A stretch of DNA of 64,000 bases, taken from positions 45,332 through 109,331 of the forward strand of contig JAZBOY010000100.1 of NCBI GenBank assembly GCA_036351375.1, written 5' to 3'. Shown here in pieces: positions 25,165 to 34,333 of this stretch. Below the pieces are notes generated by a model, which was not told where the DNA came from, did not search any database, and saw only the letters and a list, made by a program, of their open reading frames with translations. Source of the DNA: JANQIO01 sp036351375. GTDB lineage: Bacteria; Pseudomonadota; Gammaproteobacteria; Pseudomonadales; Halieaceae. The translations under genes and the position numbers were made by a program. Within the stretch, counting starts at the first letter, position 1, and the number at the start of each line of letters is the position of its first letter.

Positions 25165-26067
25165 ATGAAACCCACGGTATTTATTCACACCAATCACAAG
25201 CAGATGCTCGGTGCATTGGTGAGCCGCTACTCCCTGAAAAAGCACGCGGCGGATCCCGACGCCTTCGACGTCAAGTTCATCGAGGTGAAGGACTTCCCCT
25301 GCATGGCCGAGCACGAGGGCAAGCGCTTCCGTCGCGACGGCGAAATGCGCCCCTGGGTAAACGACGACCTGCAGTCTTTTACACCCCTGCGCTTCGCCCC
25401 GCCGCAGCTGATGAACTACAGCGGCCGGGCCGTGGTGATGGACCCGGATATCTTCGCACTGGCCGACATCATCGAACTGCTGGAGCGCGACATGCAGGAC
25501 AAGGCCATCCTCTGCCGGCCGAAGTCCGGGCGCAAGGGCCGCAAGGGCGCCTGGGCATCCAGTGTCATGCTGCTGGACTGCGCCAGGCTCAGCCACTGGC
25601 AGTTCGAGAAGAACTTCGAGGAAATGTTCGAGCCGGACGTGCAGCGCGATTACATGGACTGGGTATCCCTGAAGCTGGAGGACCCGGCCACCATCGGCGT
25701 GCTGGAAAACGAGTGGAACGATTTCGACAACCTCACCGAGCACACCAAGCTGCTGCACAACACGAAGCGCAAGACCCAGCCTTGGAAAACCGGCTTGAAG
25801 ATCGACTACCGGCCGGCGGACACCTTCCAGCTGTTCCCGCCGCGGCACTGGTTGCGCCGCGCGCGCCGTGCGCTGTTCGGCGACTACAAGTTCGCCGGCA
25901 CCTACGCCCAGCACCCGGACCCTGCCCAGGAGGCATTCTTCTTTGGCCTGGTGCGCGAGTGCCTGGACGCCGGGGAGATCAGCGAGAGCCAGCTGCAGGA
26001 AGAGATTCGCCTCGGCCACCTGCGCGAGGACGCCTTCGCCCTCGTTGACGCCGCCCGGGCCGCCTGA
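25165..26067 (+). CDS. GT-A-like (GT8-like) glycosyltransferase, paralogue 3
   Basis: A 300-residue paralogue of 16140 and 23143. It begins MKPTVFIHTNHKQMLGALVS and has DDLQSFTPLRF, YSGRAVVMDPDIFALADIIELL, ASSVMLLDCARL, WNDFDNLTEHTKLLHNTKRK and TQPWKTGLKIDYRPADTFQL. The strong conservation of the central block in all three copies suggests a common donor, with the more variable N- and C-termini perhaps setting acceptor choice (inference). It is followed 8 bases later by the flavin oxidase gene. Confidence 0.6.
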   Translation: MKPTVFIHTNHKQMLGALVSRYSLKKHAADPDAFDVKFIEVKDFPCMAEHEGKRFRRDGEMRPWVNDDLQSFTPLRFAPPQLMNYSGRAVVMDPDIFALADIIELLERDMQDKAILCRPKSGRKGRKGAWASSVMLLDCARLSHWQFEKNFEEMFEPDVQRDYMDWVSLKLEDPATIGVLENEWNDFDNLTEHTKLLHNTKRKTQPWKTGLKIDYRPADTFQLFPPRHWLRRARRALFGDYKFAGTYAQHPDPAQEAFFFGLVRECLDAGEISESQLQEEIRLGHLREDAFALVDAARAA

Positions 26068-26075
26068 GCACAGGC

Positions 26076-27161
26076 TTGTCCAACTACGATCTCATCGTAT
26101 TGGGCACCGGCGGCGTCGGCAGCGCCGCGATGTACCATGCCGCGCAACGCGGCCTCCGTTGCCTGGGCCTCGATCGCTTCCCCCCCGCTCACGACCGCGG
26201 TAGCTCACACGGCGAATCGCGACTGATTCGCCTGTCCTATTTCGAGCACCCCGATTACGTACCCCTGCTGCGGCGCAGCTACGAGCTCTGGGACGCCCTT
26301 GACCCAGCCCTGCTGACCCGCAGCGGTATCTTCTACTCCGGCCCCGAAGACAGCGAAATCATTAGCGGAGTACTGGCGTCCGCCCGCCAGCATGACCTCA
26401 GGGTCGATACGGTGGACCCCGCAGACTTCCCCCAGTACGCCGTTCCCGACGGCTACGTAGCGCTGCTGGAGCCAGACGCCGGCTGGCTGCCGGTGGAAAC
26501 CTGCGTTCTCACGCACCTCTCGCAGGCGTGTGCCGCCGGTGCCGAGCATCGCTGGGGTGAAACGGTGCGCGGCTGGCAACAGGACAGCGACGGGGTGAGG
26601 GTTGTCACAGACCAGGGAGAGTACGCCGCGGGGGCGCTGGTCATCTGCGGGGGCGCGTGGAGCAATCAGCTGATTCACGACCTGGAGCCGCCGTTAACAG
26701 TCACCCGCAAACACCTGCACTGGTTCGAGTGTGACGATGCCCGCTATGCCAACGGCTTCTTCTTCGAGCTGCCCCATGGACAGTTCTACGGATTTCCCGC
26801 CGGTGCCGGCCGCCTCAAGCTCGCAGAGCACAGTGGCGGCGAGCCGATCAGCGACCCGCTCAACGCCTCCCGCGAGCCGGACCCTGAGGACGCAAGCCGC
26901 ATCGAGGATTTTGTCGCACAGCACCTGCCCGGTGTCGCCGACCGGCGCCTCGAACACGCCAGCTGTTTCTACACCATGACGCCCGACGGCGATTTTATTG
27001 TCGATCGCTACCCGGGCTGCGCCAACGTGGCCTTCGCAGCGGGCCTGTCGGGCCACGGCTTCAAGCTGGCACCCGCCCTGGGCGAAGTACTGGTTGACCT
27101 GGCCACCGGATCAGACACACCGTTCGATACCCGATTCATAGCGCTCGGAAGATTCGCCTGA
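26076..27161 (+). CDS. SolA/MTOX-like FAD-dependent amine oxidase
   Basis: A 361-residue flavoenzyme of the monomeric sarcosine oxidase / N-methyltryptophan oxidase family. The Rossmann motif is LIVLGTGGVGSAAMYHAAQRG at the N-terminus. The cysteine that binds FAD covalently in this family is present in SCFYTMTPDGDFIVD, followed by GLSGHGFKLAPALGE. It should oxidise a secondary or N-methyl amine with release of hydrogen peroxide. The start is TTG at 26076, 8 bases after the glycosyltransferase stop. Why an amine oxidase sits in a glycolipid island is unclear; an N-methylated or amino-sugar substrate is one possibility. Confidence 0.85.
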   Translation: MSNYDLIVLGTGGVGSAAMYHAAQRGLRCLGLDRFPPAHDRGSSHGESRLIRLSYFEHPDYVPLLRRSYELWDALDPALLTRSGIFYSGPEDSEIISGVLASARQHDLRVDTVDPADFPQYAVPDGYVALLEPDAGWLPVETCVLTHLSQACAAGAEHRWGETVRGWQQDSDGVRVVTDQGEYAAGALVICGGAWSNQLIHDLEPPLTVTRKHLHWFECDDARYANGFFFELPHGQFYGFPAGAGRLKLAEHSGGEPISDPLNASREPDPEDASRIEDFVAQHLPGVADRRLEHASCFYTMTPDGDFIVDRYPGCANVAFAAGLSGHGFKLAPALGEVLVDLATGSDTPFDTRFIALGRFA

Positions 27162-27191
27162 CAGGCAGAACGCCTGCCAACTGGAAAAGTT

Positions 27192-28142
27192 TCAGGAATA
27201 GCGGAACAGCGGGTCCAGGGACTCGGCCAGCTGACGGTCGATGGCGGCCACTTCATCATCGGTGAAGTAATCGCGGTAACCACCTACCTTGGCGCGGCGC
27301 ACCTTGTAGCTGTTCGGGTTGTCCTTGTCCCGCGGCATCATGCGACCACCGGCAAGACGGAACTGCTGCTTGCTCTCCATCTTTTTCATGTTTTCGTAGG
27401 AGGAGTATTCCACCGCCGCATCAACGTGCTCATCGGAGGCGTCCACCTGCATGAAATCAAGTAGCTCGCGCAGCTTGCGGTGTGGTTCAGCGCGCAGGTC
27501 TTCATAGCGCAACAGGTGGAAGTGCCCGACCTTGTCGGCCTCTGCCGCCCAAAGGTTGAGATAGTCGCAGACCGCCTTCATGGCGCCGCCATTGTCGCCG
27601 GTGACGAAATCAAACAGGCTGATATCCGAGCCCCGCGGCGGGTAGTTGTTGATAGCCACCTTGGAGGGCTTGATCCGGAACTTCCACTGGAAGAACTGTG
27701 ATACCGCGACATCGCGAGGATCGCGGGCCAGCAGCACCACCCGCTTGTCGTAGAAGGGCTGCTTGGTCTCGAAGTCGCCGGTGAAATCCTTGATGTAGTT
27801 GTCGTGCGTGAAGAAGACTTTCGGCACCGCGCGATTAAGGTTGTGGAAATTGTCGAAGCCGAGGATGGCATTGTCGGGCAGGCCGTACATCACGCGGAAC
27901 AGGTGCGACACCATGACCCGCAGCCAGGTGCGTCCACTCTTGCCGAAGCTGACCACCACGATGTCAGCCTGGCGCAGCTTGTCGTACTGCTCGACGCCGC
28001 GCAGCTTGCGCTCCGCTTCCAGGATCTCGGCCTCGGATTGCCCGCGCATGCGCCAGTGCAGCAGCCGTCGCGACAGCTTCTTGTTGGCGGTTTGCAGTGC
28101 CTGGCGCAGGTTCTGGCGCAGGTTGGAGAGGGCGAGGCTCAT
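27192..28142 (-). CDS. Sulfotransferase (paralogue 2)
   Basis: A 316-residue sulfotransferase close to paralogues 1 and 3. PAPS-site motifs are SFGKSGRTWLRVMVSH, LLARDPRDVAVSQFFQWKFR and RRAKVGGYRDYF, and KVFFTHDNYIKDFTG is shared with paralogue 1. ATG 28142 overlaps the TGA of the next upstream sulfotransferase (ATGA), so the two are translationally coupled; the frame also opens further upstream without family similarity. A basic helical N-terminus is present as in the others. The substrate is unknown. Confidence 0.88.
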   Translation of the reverse strand: MSLALSNLRQNLRQALQTANKKLSRRLLHWRMRGQSEAEILEAERKLRGVEQYDKLRQADIVVVSFGKSGRTWLRVMVSHLFRVMYGLPDNAILGFDNFHNLNRAVPKVFFTHDNYIKDFTGDFETKQPFYDKRVVLLARDPRDVAVSQFFQWKFRIKPSKVAINNYPPRGSDISLFDFVTGDNGGAMKAVCDYLNLWAAEADKVGHFHLLRYEDLRAEPHRKLRELLDFMQVDASDEHVDAAVEYSSYENMKKMESKQQFRLAGGRMMPRDKDNPNSYKVRRAKVGGYRDYFTDDEVAAIDRQLAESLDPLFRYS

Positions 28143-29068
28143 ACGCTGGCCTCGCGCTGGGGTGCCTGCGCGCCGTAGCCGAACTGCGGGTCGAGCTGCG
28201 CCACCATGGCGTCGAGTTCGGCACACTGTTCATCGGTGAAGTAGTCACGGTAGCCGCCGACCTTGGCCTTGCGCACCTTGAAGGATTGCGGGTTGTCCTT
28301 GTCACCGGGTTTGACGCGGGCGCCGGAACCCTTGAAGTGGCTCTCCTGCTCCATCTTCTTCATGTTTTCGTAGGCGGCGAACTCCACCGCCTCGGTGATT
28401 TGCGCATCGCTGATGTCCGTACCGGTGAAGTCGAAGATTGCCCTCAGCACGGCGGCAGGGTCGCTGCGCATATCCTCATAGCGGATCACCAGCACATCCC
28501 TGAGCTCCGGGATGGCTCGCGCCCAGCCGTTGAAGTAGTCGACGATGCGGGGCACGCCGGCGTCGCTGTCCTGGACAAAGTCCCAGACATCGATATCGGC
28601 GCCGTGGGGCGGGTAGTCGTTGATGAACTTCTTGTTGGGGCGCATGCGGAACTTCCACTGGAAGAACTGGGAGACCGCCACATCGCGGGGGTCGCGCACC
28701 AGCAGCACGATCCGCTTGCCGAGAAAGTGGGCCTTGGAATCCCAGTTGCCGGTGTAGTTGCGCAGGTAGTTGTTGTGGGTGAAGAAGACCGCCGGCAGCG
28801 AGGCGTCACTGGCCCTGAAGTTGTCGAAGTCCAGCAGCTCATCGGAGGCCAGCCCGCCCTTCAGCTGATAGGCTCGTGACAGCATCACCCGCAGCCAGGT
28901 GCGTCCGGATTTCCCCCAGCTCATCAGCACCCAGTCGGCGCGCTCAAGCTTCTTGAATTCCTCCCTGCCCCGCAGCCAGCGCTCCAGGCGCTTGCGGCGC
29001 TGGGCCGGCAGCCAGAAGCACAACAGCATGATGAGGATGCGCGCGGCGGCGCGGGCTTTATCGCCCAT
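28139..29068 (-). CDS. Sulfotransferase (paralogue 3)
   Basis: A 309-residue sulfotransferase with SWGKSGRTWLRVMLSR, LLVRDPRDVAVSQFFQWKFR and RKAKVGGYRDYF. A frame continues far upstream, but ATG 29068 places 34 residues before the shared REEF motif, exactly as in paralogue 1, so it is preferred; an ATG at 29104 is the alternative. The N-terminal hydrophobic stretch ARILIMLLCFWLP may be membrane-associated. It overlaps paralogue 2 by 4 bases and is divergent from the 2OG oxygenase at 29186. Confidence 0.88.
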   Translation of the reverse strand: MGDKARAAARILIMLLCFWLPAQRRKRLERWLRGREEFKKLERADWVLMSWGKSGRTWLRVMLSRAYQLKGGLASDELLDFDNFRASDASLPAVFFTHNNYLRNYTGNWDSKAHFLGKRIVLLVRDPRDVAVSQFFQWKFRMRPNKKFINDYPPHGADIDVWDFVQDSDAGVPRIVDYFNGWARAIPELRDVLVIRYEDMRSDPAAVLRAIFDFTGTDISDAQITEAVEFAAYENMKKMEQESHFKGSGARVKPGDKDNPQSFKVRKAKVGGYRDYFTDEQCAELDAMVAQLDPQFGYGAQAPQREASV

Positions 29069-29185
29069 GGGCGGGGAATTCTCCGGTCTGAAAAGGCGGC
29101 GCATGATACAGGATTTCTTGATATGCCGCACTATTACCGGGCCCCCGGCTTGCTGACGTTTCCCGGCAGGCCGTACAATCCGCGC

Positions 29186-29812
29186 ATGTCTTTGATCAAT
29201 CTGGAAGCCGTTCGCGCAGCGGAGCTCATCAGCGAGCCATTTGACTTCATGGTGGCGCCGAATTTCCTGTCGGCAGACGCCCTGGCGCAGGTCAATGCCG
29301 ACTATCCCGCGATCGACACGGCCGCCAACCACTCGCTGGACAACCTGAGTTACGGCCCGGCGTTTGGCGCGCTGATGGAAGAAATCCAGGGCCAGGCTTT
29401 TGCTGAAGTCCTTGGTGAGCGCTTCGACATGGACCTCGCCAGCCTGCCTACCACGGTGACCGTGCGCAAGTTCTGCGAGCGCACCGACGGCAACATCCAC
29501 ACCGATCACAAGAGCAAGGTGATCACCGTGCTGGTGTATTTCAATGAGGGCTGGGACCACGAGGACGGACAGCTGCGCATGCTGCGCTCAAAGTCCGACA
29601 TCGAGGATTACGCCGCCCAGGTACCGCCACTGGGGGGAACCCTGCTGGCCTTCCGTCGCACCGACCACTCCTGGCACGGCCACACACGCTATGTGGGTGA
29701 GCGCCGCATGGTGCAACTCAACTACCTGGACCAGAGCCCACTGGCAGTAGCCGCCCAGCGCATCAGTCGCTTCGGCACCCACTTCATGAAGAACGTGCTG
29801 GGGATGCGGTAG
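29186..29812 (+). CDS. 2OG-Fe(II) oxygenase (copy 2)
   Basis: A 208-residue cytoplasmic oxygenase. The iron HxD is in NIHTDHKSKVITVLVYFN, the distal histidine in RTDHSWHGHT, and an arginine follows in ERRMVQLNY. It has the same fold as copy 1 (15391) but different flanking sequence. It is short for a family member with substrate-specific insertions. ATG 29186 is chosen over the upstream open frame. It sits alone on the plus strand between a sulfotransferase gene and an ELM1 gene, so island membership is its only contextual clue. Confidence 0.78.
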   Translation: MSLINLEAVRAAELISEPFDFMVAPNFLSADALAQVNADYPAIDTAANHSLDNLSYGPAFGALMEEIQGQAFAEVLGERFDMDLASLPTTVTVRKFCERTDGNIHTDHKSKVITVLVYFNEGWDHEDGQLRMLRSKSDIEDYAAQVPPLGGTLLAFRRTDHSWHGHTRYVGERRMVQLNYLDQSPLAVAAQRISRFGTHFMKNVLGMR

Positions 29813-29836
29813 ACGCTACCACCCCCGAACCGCACC

Positions 29837-30943
29837 TCACTTCCCTTGCGGAAACAGCGCCTCGATGCGCCGGATCACCACCCCGACATCGTCGGGCAGG
29901 GATACTTCTTCCTTGCGGAACGGCTGGCCCGCCCAGGTCGCGTAGCCCTCGTCTACCAGCATGCGGTGGAAGGCACGGAAATCCCGCGTCGCACTGAGGA
30001 TCTTGAAGTAGTCGATATGGTGCACACCCCGGGCCACCGCGTGGCGCAGGCGGTCGAGGCCGGATTCCAGTCGCGGCCTGAAAAGCCAGTGCGCCAACGA
30101 ACGTCGCAACTGGTCGATCCTGCCCAGCCAGCCCCCCGGCAGCGGGAAAATGGCCAGGGGTTTGTGCAGCTTGATCACTTCCACCATCATTGAGACGCTG
30201 TCGCCGGTGACGATAAAGCCGTCGGCAGCGCCCAGCAGCGCCCGGTAGGGATTATCGGTAGCCTCCGCCGACCACTCGAAATAGACCGCCTGCTCAGGCA
30301 GCTCGGCCCGCAGCACTTCCAGCACCTTGGGCGTGGTGCGGCGGCTGGTCGTGATATAGGGAGTGCCGCCCAGCTCATCCACCACCCAGCGGGCGGTCGC
30401 CACCAGGTCGCGGGCCACCTTGCGGTTCATGATAAAGGGATTGGTTTCGCCGCCGATCAGCAGGGCGATCAGCGGGCGCCGCAGCCCGGCAAAGCGCTCT
30501 GCCCAGGCCTCGGCTTCACGGGCAACGTCTGCTTCGGCAATGCGCATCAGCGGCAGGGTCGTGGCCTGGAAATTGTGCAGCGGCGGCATCTGGTTCTCGG
30601 CGCTGGCCACGACCAGCGAAAAGTCCAGCATATGCCCGGAGGGCTTGCCCACCAGCACAATCTTCGTGCGGTTGCCGGACTGCTGGCGAATCCACAGGGC
30701 CACCATGGACGGGCGCCGCCCCACCGTGATGATGAGATCGGGCCAGGGCGCCTCCAGCGCATCGGACTGGCTCAGGTCGAGGTGATCCAGGGACGGCCGG
30801 TAGCGCGGCTTGCCCAGCACCCACTCCGGCTTCATGTGTACGTACTTGTGCTCCACGGGCCAGCCGAGGGCGTCGACGATAGTGTCTACCTGCCCATTAT
30901 CGCCCCGCTTGTCACTGAGGATGACCCAGGTGCGCGGTGGCAT
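29837..30943 (-). CDS. ELM1-family protein, copy 2
   Basis: A 368-residue ELM1-family protein, more divergent than copies 1 and 3. It keeps TWVILSDKRGDNGQV, APWPDLIITVGRRPSMVALWIRQQ, a glycine-rich LLIGGETNPF and GFIVTGDSVSMMVEVIKLHKPLAIF. ATG 30943 is directly after the TGA of sulfotransferase 4, so the pair should be co-transcribed. The extra C-terminal region (ILSATRDFRAFHRMLVDEGY) is longer than in the others. Probable glycosyltransferase-like function, as for the family. Confidence 0.75.
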   Translation of the reverse strand: MPPRTWVILSDKRGDNGQVDTIVDALGWPVEHKYVHMKPEWVLGKPRYRPSLDHLDLSQSDALEAPWPDLIITVGRRPSMVALWIRQQSGNRTKIVLVGKPSGHMLDFSLVVASAENQMPPLHNFQATTLPLMRIAEADVAREAEAWAERFAGLRRPLIALLIGGETNPFIMNRKVARDLVATARWVVDELGGTPYITTSRRTTPKVLEVLRAELPEQAVYFEWSAEATDNPYRALLGAADGFIVTGDSVSMMVEVIKLHKPLAIFPLPGGWLGRIDQLRRSLAHWLFRPRLESGLDRLRHAVARGVHHIDYFKILSATRDFRAFHRMLVDEGYATWAGQPFRKEEVSLPDDVGVVIRRIEALFPQGK

Positions 30944-30944
30944 T

Positions 30945-31886
30945 TCAGGGCTCGCTTGAATCCTGGCAGTAGCCGAGCTGCGGGGTGATGTGTTCGCGTA
31001 CCAGCGCTTCCAGTTCGGCGACCTGTTGCGGGTCAAAGTCTTCCCGGTAGCCACCCACCTTGCCGCGCCGCACTTTGTAGGTGCTGGGATCGTTCTTGTT
31101 CACCAGCTTCATGCCACCCTGGCTGAAGGTGCCGCTGGTTTCCAGCTTCTGCAGGTTGTCGAAGGAACCCCATTCCACCGCGGCGCGCACCTCCTCCTCG
31201 GAGAAATTCTCCCCCATGTGCTGGACGATCCTGTGCAGGGTCGGCACCGGGTCGGCGCGCAAGTCTTCGTAGCGCACCATCAGGCCCCGCGGCAGCTTCT
31301 GGATCGCCTCGGCCCAGTGGTTCTGGTAGTCGATCAGGAAGGGCAGCCCGATATCGGAGTGCCGCACAAACTCCCACATGCCGACCGTATGACGGTCAAT
31401 GGGGTGCTCGATGGAATGGTTGATCAGCTCCTGCTTGGCGCGGGACTGGCGTTTGGTGAACTGGTGGTACCAGCTGACGGCGATATCGATGGGGTTGCGC
31501 GCAAGGAACAGCACCGGCTTGTGACGCAGCGGGTTATCCGCTGCGTCCGCTGCCAGCAACTTGCCCACTTCGCCCTCATAGCTGTAGACGCCGTTGGTAG
31601 CGGCCAGTCGCGGGATCTCGGGAATCTTGCGGGCAAATTCATCGGTGTTGATGAGCTTCGATTCCGGCAGGTCGTAGCGCAGCTGGTAGAGCCGGGAGAT
31701 CATCACCTTGAGCCAGGTGTTGCCGCTCTTGGGATGACCGATTATGAGGAACTGGGCGGCGTGGGCCTTGGCCAGTTCCAGGTTGGCCAGGTGCTTGCGG
31801 CGCAGGGCCACGCGGGTTTTTGCGGGCAGGGGCTGCGTGGGAATGAGTATCAGCGCCTTCTTGACGCCGTCGCTCAGGTTAAACAT
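30945..31886 (-). CDS. Sulfotransferase (paralogue 4, divergent)
   Basis: A 313-residue sulfotransferase. The PAPS site motifs are IIGHPKSGNTWLKVMISR and FLARNPIDIAVSWYHQFTKR, and the C-terminal loop is RRGKVGGYREDF. It shares general architecture with paralogues 1-3 but lacks their DPRDVAVSQFFQWKFR signature, so it probably acts on a different acceptor. It is divergent from lptF with a 218-base spacer and heads a two-gene unit with ELM1 copy 2. Confidence 0.87.
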   Translation of the reverse strand: MFNLSDGVKKALILIPTQPLPAKTRVALRRKHLANLELAKAHAAQFLIIGHPKSGNTWLKVMISRLYQLRYDLPESKLINTDEFARKIPEIPRLAATNGVYSYEGEVGKLLAADAADNPLRHKPVLFLARNPIDIAVSWYHQFTKRQSRAKQELINHSIEHPIDRHTVGMWEFVRHSDIGLPFLIDYQNHWAEAIQKLPRGLMVRYEDLRADPVPTLHRIVQHMGENFSEEEVRAAVEWGSFDNLQKLETSGTFSQGGMKLVNKNDPSTYKVRRGKVGGYREDFDPQQVAELEALVREHITPQLGYCQDSSEP

Positions 31887-32104
31887 CCAACGTTCTCATG
31901 AATTCGGGCCGGAGACCCGGCGGTAGATTCGGGCAGGAGGCCCGCCGGAATCTGCCGGGGGCGTCGCTTCAAAAAGCGCGCAATTATGCGCCATGCGCGC
32001 CAAAATGGCCAGCAGCAGCGGCCCCTGAACCCCTGCCTCCCGGGCCGGTCAAACCGGCATTGCGTTACAATGCGGTGTTCTCCGCGCGGACAGGAACCGC
32101 TTGC

Positions 32105-33193
32105 TTGATCGTCGATCGCTACATCAGCCTGGAAATACTACGCCCCTTCGTGTCCGGCCTTGGCCTGCTGGTACTGGTATTCATAGGTTATTCCGCCTCG
32201 GTACAGCTGGGCCTCGCGGCACAGGGCAAGCTGGATATGGTCACCGCTTTCAAACTGGTGGGACTGAACACGCTGGTGACCCTTGAAGTGCTGCTGCCTT
32301 CGGCCTTCTTCTTCTCGGTGCTGGCGGCCATCGGCCGCATGTACCGGGACGCCGAAATGAATGCCCTGTACGCGGCGGGCCTCAGTCGCGCACGCATCCT
32401 CGAGGCGGTGTTCAAGCTGGCCGTGGTCATTGCGGTGATCACCGGCGTCATTTCCATGATCGGCAGGCCCTGGGCCTACCGCGAGAGCTACCGGCTGGAG
32501 GCCGAGGCGGCAGCCCGCTTCGACCTCAAGAAAATGGCCGCCGGTGAATTCGTGAACATGCAGGGCAGCGACTACACCTTCATCGCCGAAGGTCTGGACC
32601 TGGAGCGCGGCCTGCACAAGGGTGTGTTCATGCAGAAACACTACCCCGGCAAGGGCCGCGAGGAAATCATCATCGCCGAGTCCGCCGCCCTGCCCACGCT
32701 CAACCCGGGTCAGGCGCTGACGGCGGAGTTTCACAACGGCTACAACTACCTGCTCGACAAGCGCAAGCGCCAGGACATCACCCTGAAGTTCCGGCGCATG
32801 GAGGTGAGCCTCGCCAACGAGGAGGCCCGCGAACAGTATCGCCGCAAGGCAGAGACCACCCTCAACCTGTCCTATTCCGAAGAACCCAAGGACATCGCCG
32901 AATACCAGTGGCGGATTACTACACCGCTGGCCACGCTGCTGCTGGCGCTGGTAGCGGTACCGCTGGGGCGAACGGCGCCGCGGGAGTCCCGGCTGCGCAG
33001 CTTCTTTATGGCGCTGGCGATCTATATCGGCCTGCTCAGTCTCACGGCGGTAATGCGTACCGGCATCGAACAGGGCACCGTGCCGCGCTTCCCGGGTCTG
33101 TGGGCGGCCCACGCGGTAGTCGCGGTCATCCTGGTGCTGCTGGTCAACCCGCTGCGACTGCGACGGCGACCGCGCACGGCATCGACAACGTGA
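32105..33193 (+). CDS. lptF: LptF, LPS export permease subunit
   Basis: A 362-residue inner-membrane protein of the YjgP/YjgQ family. LptF and LptG form the transmembrane part of the LptB2FG ABC transporter that extracts LPS and passes it to LptC/LptA. The N-terminus IVDRYISLEILRPFVSGLG, three further membrane helices and the periplasmic beta-jellyroll domain are typical. The start is a TTG at 32105 with an AGGAA site at 32091-32095, giving the normal length; the frame opens further upstream without family similarity. It overlaps lptG (GTGA). Confidence 0.9.
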   Translation: MIVDRYISLEILRPFVSGLGLLVLVFIGYSASVQLGLAAQGKLDMVTAFKLVGLNTLVTLEVLLPSAFFFSVLAAIGRMYRDAEMNALYAAGLSRARILEAVFKLAVVIAVITGVISMIGRPWAYRESYRLEAEAAARFDLKKMAAGEFVNMQGSDYTFIAEGLDLERGLHKGVFMQKHYPGKGREEIIIAESAALPTLNPGQALTAEFHNGYNYLLDKRKRQDITLKFRRMEVSLANEEAREQYRRKAETTLNLSYSEEPKDIAEYQWRITTPLATLLLALVAVPLGRTAPRESRLRSFFMALAIYIGLLSLTAVMRTGIEQGTVPRFPGLWAAHAVVAVILVLLVNPLRLRRRPRTASTT

Positions 33194-34260
33194 TCCTGCG
33201 TCGCTACATCGCCCTCAACCTGGTGCGTGGCTGGCTCATGGTGCTGCTGGTGGTGGGCTCCGTGTTCGGACTGATTGCCTTTATCACCGAGCTGGAGCGC
33301 ACCCGCTTTGACTATGACGCCCTCGCCGTGGCGCGCTACACGCTGTCTACCCTGCCCCAGCAGTTGGTGGGATTGGCCCCGGTAATCGCGCTGCTGGGCA
33401 GCATCATGGCGCTGGCGAACCTGGCGCGCTACAACGAACTCACGGTAATCAGCTGCGCCGGGGTATCCCGCAAGTCGCTGCTGACGGCGATTGCGTTGCC
33501 GACCGTGCTGCTGATGGGCCTGCTGTGGGCGAGCCTCGAGTTTGCAACACCGCGCCTGCACCAGGTCGCCGAGCAACAGCGCCATTATCTGCGCTACCGC
33601 GGTGACGTGCGGATTCCCGACGGCGGGGTCTGGTCGCGCAACGAACGCCGCTACGTGCACCTGGCACGGCTGGATGAAAAGGGCGTGCCCGGCGGCATCA
33701 ACCTCTACGAATTCGATGAGGACGGCAAGCTGGTGCGCACGCTGAGCGCCGGCTCAGCCGAGGTGCTGTCCGGGCGACGCTGGCTGCTGAAACGGGTGCG
33801 CGAGAAGCGGCTGGTGGACGGCGTGTTCCAGACCCGCGGCTACCCGGAGCTGGAGGTGGGCGGCATGTGGGCGCAGGATGAATTGCCCACCCTGTCCCTC
33901 ACCGCCGACAGCATGACTCTGTCGGTACTCTATCGCTACGGCCAGTTCCTGAGAGCCAACGGCCAGTCCTGGCGCAGCTACATGGGAGCCTTCTGGCAGA
34001 AGCTGGCGCTGCCCCTCACCGTTGGCGCCATGGTGCTGCTGGCCACGCCGATCGCCGCCAGCCTCGGTTCCCGACGCAACAGCAACTTCGGCGTCAACCT
34101 GGGCATCGGCGCGCTGATCGGCATTCTCTTCTACCTGGGCGCCCAGATCATCTACGCCCTGGGCCAGCTGCTGTCGCTGCCGGTGGCCGTGGTCGCCTTC
34201 CTGCCCACCGGCATTGTCCTGGCCGTGGCCCTGATGCTGCTGCGCGGAATGCGCTGGTGA
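33190..34260 (+). CDS. lptG: LptG, LPS export permease subunit
   Basis: A 356-residue partner of LptF with the same six-helix plus jellyroll layout. RRYIALNLVRGWLMVLLVVG starts the first helix, and ELTVISCAGVSRKSLL is the LptB-contacting coupling-helix region. C-terminal helices include VLLATPIAASLGSRRNSNFG and GIGALIGILFYLGAQI. The GTG start at 33190 overlaps the lptF stop. In most gammaproteobacteria lptFG lies near pepA; here it is inside the glycolipid island followed by an MsbA-type exporter. Its ATPase LptB is at 59327. Confidence 0.9.
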   Translation: MILRRYIALNLVRGWLMVLLVVGSVFGLIAFITELERTRFDYDALAVARYTLSTLPQQLVGLAPVIALLGSIMALANLARYNELTVISCAGVSRKSLLTAIALPTVLLMGLLWASLEFATPRLHQVAEQQRHYLRYRGDVRIPDGGVWSRNERRYVHLARLDEKGVPGGINLYEFDEDGKLVRTLSAGSAEVLSGRRWLLKRVREKRLVDGVFQTRGYPELEVGGMWAQDELPTLSLTADSMTLSVLYRYGQFLRANGQSWRSYMGAFWQKLALPLTVGAMVLLATPIAASLGSRRNSNFGVNLGIGALIGILFYLGAQIIYALGQLLSLPVAVVAFLPTGIVLAVALMLLRGMRW

Positions 34261-34333
34261 GCCGGCGCGGTTTGAGAAGCGCCGCCGCTGTCGGCATAAT
34301 GCCGCGCTTTGCCGCCCCCACCGGGACTCTCCC

